This document shows, piece after piece, positions 7,460 to 13,633 of a DNA stretch of 20,343 nt (positions are counted from its first letter, which is position 1; every line of letters begins with the position of its first letter). The notes beneath the pieces are model-generated. The model was not told the origin of the DNA and ran no database searches. It saw only the letters and a program-made list of their open reading frames with translations. Origin of the DNA: Ignatzschineria sp. (GTDB lineage Bacteria > Pseudomonadota > Gammaproteobacteria > Cardiobacteriales > Wohlfahrtiimonadaceae); assembly GCA_030151245.1 (NCBI GenBank), contig JASLEF010000143.1, positions 1 to 20,343 of the forward strand, in the 5' to 3' direction. The position numbers were made by a program, and so were the translations under genes.

Positions 7460-7501
7460 GAGAACAATTGAATGCTTCATGTTCTAGTTAGACATAAGCA
7501 G

Positions 7502-7531
7502 GTGCTAGCGCTTGAGCTAAGGCGCTAGTAC
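7502..7531 (+). terminator. Stem-loop after the major pilin gene
   Basis: The arms gtgctagcgc (7502-7511) and gcgctagtac (7522-7531) form a 10-bp stem with one G-T pair and a 10-base loop, 43 bases after the pilin stop. No T-tract follows, so it is more likely an mRNA-stabilising or partial-termination hairpin than a full terminator. That would keep pilin mRNA in excess over the usher and adhesin message. Confidence 0.6.
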
Positions 7532-7576
7532 ATCTCTTAATGAAGGATTTTATCAAAGCAAGGACCGCTACAATTT

Positions 7577-7693
7577 TTATGATTTTAGATAAAAAGTCTC
7601 ATAGTATATCCAATCTGGAAATCTAGTATTGAATAAAGAGGCTTCTTCAGGTGATTGACCATCTTTGAAAAAAAGAAGTTTCTAAAATCATAA
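7577..7693. repeat. 13-bp perfect inverted repeat, 91-bp spacer
   Basis: ttatgattttaga at 7577-7589 is the exact reverse complement of 7681-7693. The arms stop pairing beyond 13 bases on both sides. It lies in the gap between pilin and usher genes. No recombinase gene is near, and in AT-rich DNA such a repeat could arise by chance. Confidence 0.6.
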
Positions 7694-7966
7694 GATTATT
7701 TGCTACAGGATGTTATTGCTGATCCTATGAAGGAGAGCATTGCCGTTAATATTGATAGATATCGTCAGAAGTCGTGATGAATATTATGAATATCAAAAGG
7801 ATATATTGTGGGGAAGTTAGCAGCTTTATTGTGGTGATATTTCAATAAAAGTACTTTTTGATTTAAGTTTGTCATATGACCTAAAATCTAAGAGAATAGC
7901 TCTTATAAACTCCGTTTAGGCTTGTTATTTAGAGCAGAGAGAGGGAAAGTTAAGATAGGTTATTTT

Positions 7967-8092
7967 TTAATAATATTGAAACACTTTTTGTAAATTCTCA
8001 GTCCATTTTATGAAGTTCTTATCAAATACCTGTATTGGAGTAAAGTTTATCTTCTCATCAACTAATTGAACCTGATAGATTGAGTTTTTCAT
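7967..8092 (-). CDS. Small minus-strand ORF or gene remnant
   Basis: Forty-one codons reading with normal protein composition (for example INFTPIQVFDKNFIKWTENL). The frame stays open for 15 further codons upstream of the ATG before a stop near the usher start. There is no ribosome binding site before the ATG. It runs opposite to the fimbrial genes. It could be the 3' end of a lost gene, or chance. I do not recognise the family. Confidence 0.25.
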   Translation of the reverse strand: MKNSIYQVQLVDEKINFTPIQVFDKNFIKWTENLQKVFQYY

Positions 8093-8130
8093 GTGTATCG
8101 GATTTGATTTTAAATAAGGCTTAATAGGTA

Positions 8131-10653
8131 ATGTTTTTTAGGAAACCGGAAATAGTACAACAATTGAAATTTGTGGTATTGGTGCTCTTATCTACTCTTA
8201 TTTCGAAGACTTATGCTGTTGAATTTGATAGTTCAGTTCTTGCATCCCTTGGATTTACCGATGTTGACCTAAGCGCCTTTAGTGGTAGTCAGGATCAGTT
8301 TTCTGGTGAATATATCGTGACGATTAATATAAATGAACGCCCTGTCCTTTACCATCAACCTGTTTATTTTTATACGGAAGAGGAGCAGAGCCATCTCTGT
8401 TTTACTCATGAATTACTAGATGACTTACCGATTAAAAAAGAGTTTACAAAGGCATTGCAACGTAAAAAAGGACATCTGACAGAGGCTGGAGAATGTTTCT
8501 CTGTCGCATCTTTGGACGAATCTATTAATACTCACTTTGATGGGGAACAACAACGATTAGAGTTAAGTATCCCTCATCTATATTTAGAAGACTTTGATGA
8601 TCGTTGGGTTGCACCTCGTCAAAGGGATCATGGCATCTCAGGTATTGTTTTAGATTATAGTTTATTGACAACGAGCAATCGTTTAAAAAAGGTAGGGAGT
8701 GGTTACCAGACAACTAGTAGTTTAAGAAGTTATGGGGTGCTCGGCGCGAATATTGGACGTTTTCGTTTTAGAGCGGATTATCAATATAGTTCTAAAAAAT
8801 ATGGCAGTGGTGATAAATTAGAGTGGACTCAAACTTACGCTTTTACAGATATTGCCGCTATAAATTCTAAGCTGTATGTGGGAGAGCTTTTTTCTCGTAG
8901 TCATATTTTTGACAGTGTTCGATTTAAAGGTGTGAGTTTATTTAGCGATGAAAATATGATGCCTTCTTTTCTGCAAGGATATTCTCCACAGATAACGGGA
9001 ACAGCGGTAACGAATGCTATTGTGACTGTGACGCAGTATGGACAAGTTCTACGTACAGTTCAGGTGCCGGCAGGACCTTTTGCAATATCGGATATCCCAA
9101 CTTATGTTTCAGGAACGGTGGATGTTGAAATTGAAAATGATAATGGGGAACATCAAATCTATCAAGTAGATATTTCTCATGTTCCTTACCTGACTCGAAA
9201 GGGGCAATTTCGTTATAATGCGAATGCTGGAAAATTATCCCCACTTGTCGATGATATCAATATTAAAACACATTTTATTTCAGTTGATGGGTCATTTGGT
9301 TTAACAAATAATACCTCCTTATTGGGCGGGGTTGTTACGACGACGGATAATCGGTATCGGGCCATGAGTATGGGATTAGGACTGAATCTTGAGAAGTTTG
9401 GGGCTATCTCTTTTGATGTTACTCAATCTGAGAGTAAGAATAGAAATAATGAATCTTTAAAAGGTAATAACTATCGAATAAATTATGCGAAGAGATTTGG
9501 GCAAACAACTACTTTTAATCTTTCTGCTTATCGTTCTGGGAATAGGAGTTATCAGACTTTAAATGGCTATATTAATGCACAAAAGTCAGAAAATTTAATG
9601 GGGTATTTGGATAAGGAGCGGTTTTCTATAAGTCTTTCTCAAACGATTCCTTCACTGAATGCGAATATTTATGCGACGGTCTCTAAGAGTTCTCGTTGGG
9701 GGGGCGGTAATAACACCAACTATAATATTTCAGCGAGTAGGACGATTCAAGAAGGGATGTTTCAAAACACCTCAGTGCAGTTATCAGTCATGAAAAGTCG
9801 CTATGATTCAGGGCGCTCAGATCATCAAGTATCATTTTTCTTGACGATTCCTTTAGAAACAGAAAACTATGCTAGAGTTCAATATTCGGCAAATTATAAT
9901 AAATCGAAATACATGGATCACCAAGCGACCTATTACCAAGATTTATGGGGGGGGTATGCTTCAGTCGGGGCTAGCGCTTATCATAAAAGAGATTTCAGCG
10001 GTGGTATCGATTATAGTTTGAATGCTTCTTATAATAAGGAGACTCGTTATGGACGTGTCACTACGACGGTAGATTACTCTGAAAGTGGGCAACAGTATAC
10101 TGCTGGGTTCGATGGATCTCTCACCATTACGAAGCACGGAATCGCAACTCATCCAAGAGTTTTTAATGAAGGTGCTAGATTAATTATTGATGCAGGAGCT
10201 TCAGGGGTAAAAATTACTAATAGTCATAATGTTTCTAATATTTTTGGATTAGTGGGGGTTAGTAATGTCCCCAGTTATTACTATTCGACATATGTTGTAG
10301 ATAACGATCAACTACCTGAAAACTTAGAGATACAAGATAGTGTCTTTAGAGTTGCGGTAAGTGATGGTGCGATTGCCTATAGACCAACGGGGGCTATTAG
10401 TGGTATTCAGGGGTTGACGGTTATTACATTACCAGATGGAACTCATCCCCCTTTTGGTGCAGTTGTTTATCGGAAAGGGAAGATTAGTCAAGAGGTTGGT
10501 ATCGTTGCAGAGGATGGATTAACTTATCTGTCTGGAATAAATAGAAATGCAGAATTTATTGTAAAATGGAATAAAGATTATGCCTGTAAGTTATCTATAA
10601 CATCTTTAAATCAGGAAGATCTTCGAAACTTAACTTGTAATATGGAATTGTAA
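8131..10653 (+). CDS. Fimbrial outer membrane usher (PapC/FimD family)
   Basis: An 840-residue usher of near-normal length. Residues 1-29 are a signal peptide (VVLVLLSTLISKTYA). The periplasmic N-terminal domain (about 30-150) carries a Cys pair in SHLCF and GECF and receives chaperone-subunit complexes. A 24-strand beta-barrel follows, interrupted by the plug near residues 270-355 with the hallmark VPAGPFAISDIP (312 onward). Two C-terminal domains end with a Cys pair in the last 25 residues (YACKLS and LTCNM). It assembles and secretes the pilus at the outer membrane. In-frame G7 (9698-9704) and G8 (9947-9954) tracts lie in the barrel region. The ribosome binding site is poor (AAGG 11 bases upstream). 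The chaperone gene starts immediately after the stop. Confidence 0.95.
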   Translation: MFFRKPEIVQQLKFVVLVLLSTLISKTYAVEFDSSVLASLGFTDVDLSAFSGSQDQFSGEYIVTININERPVLYHQPVYFYTEEEQSHLCFTHELLDDLPIKKEFTKALQRKKGHLTEAGECFSVASLDESINTHFDGEQQRLELSIPHLYLEDFDDRWVAPRQRDHGISGIVLDYSLLTTSNRLKKVGSGYQTTSSLRSYGVLGANIGRFRFRADYQYSSKKYGSGDKLEWTQTYAFTDIAAINSKLYVGELFSRSHIFDSVRFKGVSLFSDENMMPSFLQGYSPQITGTAVTNAIVTVTQYGQVLRTVQVPAGPFAISDIPTYVSGTVDVEIENDNGEHQIYQVDISHVPYLTRKGQFRYNANAGKLSPLVDDINIKTHFISVDGSFGLTNNTSLLGGVVTTTDNRYRAMSMGLGLNLEKFGAISFDVTQSESKNRNNESLKGNNYRINYAKRFGQTTTFNLSAYRSGNRSYQTLNGYINAQKSENLMGYLDKERFSISLSQTIPSLNANIYATVSKSSRWGGGNNTNYNISASRTIQEGMFQNTSVQLSVMKSRYDSGRSDHQVSFFLTIPLETENYARVQYSANYNKSKYMDHQATYYQDLWGGYASVGASAYHKRDFSGGIDYSLNASYNKETRYGRVTTTVDYSESGQQYTAGFDGSLTITKHGIATHPRVFNEGARLIIDAGASGVKITNSHNVSNIFGLVGVSNVPSYYYSTYVVDNDQLPENLEIQDSVFRVAVSDGAIAYRPTGAISGIQGLTVITLPDGTHPPFGAVVYRKGKISQEVGIVAEDGLTYLSGINRNAEFIVKWNKDYACKLSITSLNQEDLRNLTCNMEL
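9698..9704 (+). repeat. G7 tract in the usher gene
   Basis: Seven Gs encode part of RWGGG in the usher beta-barrel. The frame is intact. Long G runs are rare in this low-GC DNA and could slip during replication. Confidence 0.85.
9947..9954 (+). repeat. G8 tract in the usher gene
   Basis: Eight Gs encode part of LWGGY in the usher. The gene is in frame as read. Gain or loss of one G would cut the protein about 235 residues early and stop pilus assembly, which makes this a candidate on/off switch. Confidence 0.85.
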
Positions 10654-11361
10654 ATGATGAAAAAGCTCATAATTTTTGCCTTATTAATCTTTAACTTTAC
10701 TTATGCTCAGCTGTCTTTTGATAGAACAAGATTGGTATTTGATCATAATAATAGTCAATCCCAGTCTATTATTGTAGAAAATAGTAGTCGCAATGCACCT
10801 TATTTAGCCCAAGCATGGATTGAGGATGAGTCGGGTGCAAAGATTGCAGAGCCTTTAGCTGCCTTACCCGTATTACAGCGAATTAACCCAGGACAGAAAA
10901 AACAGGTCAAAGTAAGTTTTGTCGGAAATAGCGCTAAATTGCCGAAGGATAGAGAAAGTCTGTTTTTTATAAATGTGCTTGGTGTTCCCCCTAAAGATGG
11001 GAGTAATCAAAGCCAAATTAGTGTGGTGATTCAATCTAAATTAAAGTTGTTTTATAGACCGAAAGGATTGCCAAGATATGATAATAATAGCTGGATTAAT
11101 GAGATGCGAGTCTCGAAAGTCAACCATGGTCTTCGATTAGAAAACCCTACACCCTATCATATTGTTATCTATGGCTTTGGAAGTCAGAAAACAGGAAAGA
11201 TTACCGAGAGGGACGTTGTGTTGAAGCCATTTAGTACAGAAACAGTCTCTGTGAAAACAAATAATACGCCATTTATCTATTATATTAACGATTTCGGCGG
11301 CGCTGACTCAGTGAACTATACATGTAGTGGTGCGACTTGTAACTTGTCTTCTAAGAAGTAA
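10654..11361 (+). CDS. Periplasmic fimbrial chaperone (PapD family)
   Basis: A 235-residue two-domain immunoglobulin-like chaperone. A signal peptide ends at TYA (residue 18). The subunit-capping residues are present: Arg in DRTRLVF (24-26) and Lys129 in IQSKLKLFYRP. The F1-G1 family segment LPKDRESLFFINVLGVPP (96-113) includes the alternating hydrophobic strand that completes the pilin fold. A Cys pair near the C-terminus (YTCSGATC) probably forms a disulfide. It binds each subunit at the inner-membrane exit and delivers it to the usher. Its start directly abuts the usher stop, so translation is probably coupled; ATG also occurs at 10657. Having the usher before the chaperone is the reverse of the type 1 and P pilus order. 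Confidence 0.94.
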   Translation: MMKKLIIFALLIFNFTYAQLSFDRTRLVFDHNNSQSQSIIVENSSRNAPYLAQAWIEDESGAKIAEPLAALPVLQRINPGQKKQVKVSFVGNSAKLPKDRESLFFINVLGVPPKDGSNQSQISVVIQSKLKLFYRPKGLPRYDNNSWINEMRVSKVNHGLRLENPTPYHIVIYGFGSQKTGKITERDVVLKPFSTETVSVKTNNTPFIYYINDFGGADSVNYTCSGATCNLSSKK

Positions 11362-11383
11362 AAATTAATTAAAAGTAAATCCA

Positions 11384-12457
11384 ATGAAAAAACATCTTTT
11401 TAGGTTAAAAAAGTTTTTTTTATGTAGTCTCTTACTGGGATCAATATTGATCCCGGCAATTGCTTGGGGGCAGAGCTGTACTATTACCGGTGGAATACCA
11501 GATAGATATGATAATGCAATTAAAAGAGATCTTATTTTAAATTCATTAAATAAGCAGGTTTTTTCAGGAGTTCTGACTATTGATTGTCGTCGTAGTTTTA
11601 GTGCGACATTTACATTCACTAGTGCGAGAGCTCTTGAGGCAAGTGCAATGTACACCCGTGCTCTTATGTTCAGCTATGGAATGTCATCTTCAGGTCATGA
11701 TCCTGTCGCAGGATATCTTGATGCTGATATCTATTATAAGCTTAAGGAATCGGGGCATATACTTGTTAATGAGAGGGTTGATCTTGTTACCCGATCAATT
11801 AATGGGGGTCCTTCAGGGGTCGGAGGTACTGTGATAAATCTACCTGGTGGTAAAGTTTATATGTTAGAGTATACGGTCGTAGTTGATGCGCAAAAGTTAG
11901 GCTATCAAGAGAATAATAACAAGCAAGAACTGGTGTTAAGACTACTAGATATTTCATTTCCCGCGTCAGGCGCAATGGAGCGTTCAGTAACTTTTTTTAT
12001 GCCGCTTGATTCTCGAAATAGAGAACTTTGTAATGCAAGTGCCTTTGAAGTTATGGTTCCTAATCGTAATATAGATTTTGGAGCACTGAGTGAGTCTAGC
12101 TTTGCGAATGGGCAGAGCCATTTTAGAACGGGAATGATTATTGCAAAGATGAAGCCTGATAATGGTTGCAAAACTGAACTTCAGCCGCGCGTTACCCTTT
12201 ATGCGATAGGAACACCTAACTCACAAAATGAGGTTCCGATAGGGGATAGCGGTTTATTACTTTCTGTAAAGGCAAAGTTAGGAAGAGAATCTAATGAGAC
12301 CGTGGAGTTTGGTAAAAAATATGAGGGGAGTACAATTCCTTTGAATGGGATGGATCAGAGAGAGGAGATGTTCTTCTATATTAGAAAAGATCCTAGTAAG
12401 CCATTAAAACCGGGAGGCTTTTCGACAACAGTAAGATATGTTTATAGCTATCGTTAG
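11384..12457 (+). CDS. Two-domain fimbrial tip adhesin
   Basis: A 357-residue secreted protein, about twice pilin length. A signal peptide covers residues 1-29 (IPAIAWG). Residues about 30-205 form an N-terminal domain with Cys32 and Cys68 that I do not recognise; by position and size it should be the receptor-binding lectin-like domain. Residues about 212-357 look like a pilin domain, with Cys216-Cys262, NIDFGALSES and a final strand ending VRYVYSYR. This two-domain build is that of FimH- and PapG-type tip adhesins, which use the pilin domain to attach to the fibre. It lies 22 bases after the chaperone and has no clear ribosome binding site. The receptor cannot be predicted from what I see. 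Confidence 0.8.
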   Translation: MKKHLFRLKKFFLCSLLLGSILIPAIAWGQSCTITGGIPDRYDNAIKRDLILNSLNKQVFSGVLTIDCRRSFSATFTFTSARALEASAMYTRALMFSYGMSSSGHDPVAGYLDADIYYKLKESGHILVNERVDLVTRSINGGPSGVGGTVINLPGGKVYMLEYTVVVDAQKLGYQENNNKQELVLRLLDISFPASGAMERSVTFFMPLDSRNRELCNASAFEVMVPNRNIDFGALSESSFANGQSHFRTGMIIAKMKPDNGCKTELQPRVTLYAIGTPNSQNEVPIGDSGLLLSVKAKLGRESNETVEFGKKYEGSTIPLNGMDQREEMFFYIRKDPSKPLKPGGFSTTVRYVYSYR

Positions 12458-12487
12458 AAAGTACGGAAAGTGCATCTCAAAAGTTTT

Positions 12488-12518
12488 AGGAGATAATAAT
12501 TTCTCGGTATCATCTCCT
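12488..12518 (+). other. Stem-loop between adhesin and minor pilin genes
   Basis: The arms aggagat (12488-12494) and atctcct (12512-12518) pair, with three further pairs (ata and tat) after one mismatch. No T-tract follows. It may stabilise or partly end the message between the two genes. Confidence 0.4.
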
Positions 12519-12622
12519 TATGTTAGCACTATGGGTGTGGAAATATAAATTTGAAGTTCGAGTATTTAACGGATCTTAAGCTTATTTATTAGGAAGTCAT
12601 TTAGTTAATATAGGGTATATGG

Positions 12623-13153
12623 ATGAAAAAACTTACTTACGTGTTTCTATTATTACTATTTCCTATTAGTTTTGCTCAATGTAAGGATGATTACTGTCTC
12701 TATGAGGGAGAGTTTTATATTTCGGGGACAATTTTAAGAAAGCCTTTTTGTCAGTTAGCCGAGAGTGAGATTTTAGATCTTGGGACCATGACAACGGAAA
12801 TGAAACAGAGTGATTGGGGGTCTATTGACTTGCAATTTTATGATTGTGATATAAGAACCGATGAAAACCCACAAGGTAATACGACGGGGGTCTCTTTGGC
12901 AATATCCCCAGATCTAAATCCTTCGGCTCCTTTGTGGGAGAATAGAGATGGGAGTGCTGAGAATGTCGGGATTAGATTGAGGATTGAGGGACGAGATATT
13001 TCCCCTCAAGGGACCGGTTCTCAACCACTCGTTAAAGATGCAGGAGCGGATGGAACTGTTAGTTTTAAAATTGAAGCGCAAATGGTGGCAACTGGTCAAG
13101 TTTCAGTGGGAAGCGTTAAAAGACATATTAGTTTTGTCGCCACTTATAAATAG
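12623..13153 (+). CDS. Minor fimbrial subunit, paralogue of the major pilin
   Basis: A 176-residue pilin with a signal peptide of about 18 residues (LLLFPISFA). It shares its layout with the major pilin at 6914: the disulfide pair Cys43-Cys75, a DLGTMTTEM segment, then LWENRDGSAENVGIRLRIEG matching LWANTTGTATGVGIRVKV, and a final VATYK like the pilin IANYK. Two extra cysteines (20 and 25) near the mature N-terminus are absent from the major pilin and may form another disulfide. AGGG six or seven bases upstream supports the start. Being last in the locus after the adhesin, it may be an adaptor, anchor or terminating subunit. Which of these it is cannot be told from sequence alone. Confidence 0.85.
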   Translation: MKKLTYVFLLLLFPISFAQCKDDYCLYEGEFYISGTILRKPFCQLAESEILDLGTMTTEMKQSDWGSIDLQFYDCDIRTDENPQGNTTGVSLAISPDLNPSAPLWENRDGSAENVGIRLRIEGRDISPQGTGSQPLVKDAGADGTVSFKIEAQMVATGQVSVGSVKRHISFVATYK

Positions 13154-13633
13154 TAATCGTTTTTATCCAGTTATTGAACACTTATGTGAAAATATTGGTT
13201 GCCCACAGGTTTCTGCCTCAGTAATGAAATAGCTTTCTGTGAGAAAATCTTAACCTTAAAGAATTAATATAATGAAAAGGGGTAAAGTTATCTTATTAAA
13301 AGTTCTTTTAAAAGTAGGCGCACGACTGGTGAGAAGTTTGCATATTTTGTCATTTAGGTGCTGTAGTTATGACTGATACACTTCAAGCAATAGGATGATA
13401 TTCTATGAATGTTATTAAGAATTATTGAACATTGATAGATGGTCACTGCGGTAGTGATGAGTGGATTGTTAAAGAGTTTGAATATGTAGAAATGTTTTGA
13501 ACCTTTAACTAGTTCTAGTTCTAGTTTTACTTATTTTAGAGAATAAAATGCCCGATGATTTTATCGGGCATTTTGCATTTTATTATATTTGCTTACATTC
13601 GATAATGAACATTATCATTGATCTATCGGCATT
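13154..13633. other. Intergenic region with short protein-like remnants
   Basis: No intact gene lies between the minor pilin and the gyrA end. Two short plus-strand frames read like gene ends: 13155-13232 (RFYPVIEHLCENIG and on) and 13429-13500 (IDGHCGSDEWIVKEFEYVEM). A triplicated hexamer ctagtt stands at 13509-13526. The two frames may be remains of lost genes or chance. Confidence 0.3.
13545..13574. terminator. Bidirectional intrinsic terminator
   Basis: aaaatgcccgat (13545-13556) and atcgggcatttt (13563-13574) form a 12-bp perfect stem with a 6-base loop. Ts close the stem on both strands. It lies 60 bases beyond the gyrA stop and can end both gyrA and rightward fimbrial transcripts. Confidence 0.92.

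Larger units (their letters stand above)
7460..8130. other. 670-bp gap inside the fimbrial locus with possible gene remnants
   Basis: Between pilin and usher there is no intact sizeable gene. The gap holds a hairpin (7502-7531), a 13-bp inverted repeat (7577-7589 and 7681-7693), a 41-codon minus-strand ORF (7967-8092), and short plus-strand stretches that read like protein but are broken by stops and frame changes. One such stretch, about 7695-7778, includes LLQDVIADPMKESIAVNIDR. This resembles a decayed gene, but I cannot name it. Confidence 0.4.

Noticed and set aside
11365..12171. Minus-strand ORFs opposite the adhesin gene (11365-11655 and 11905-12171)
   Set aside because: Antisense to a well-supported secreted adhesin, with no start signals or recognisable domains.
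13272..13379. 35-codon plus-strand ORF starting MKRGKVILLKVLL
   Set aside because: No ribosome binding site and no recognisable family; too short to separate from chance in this AT-rich spacer.
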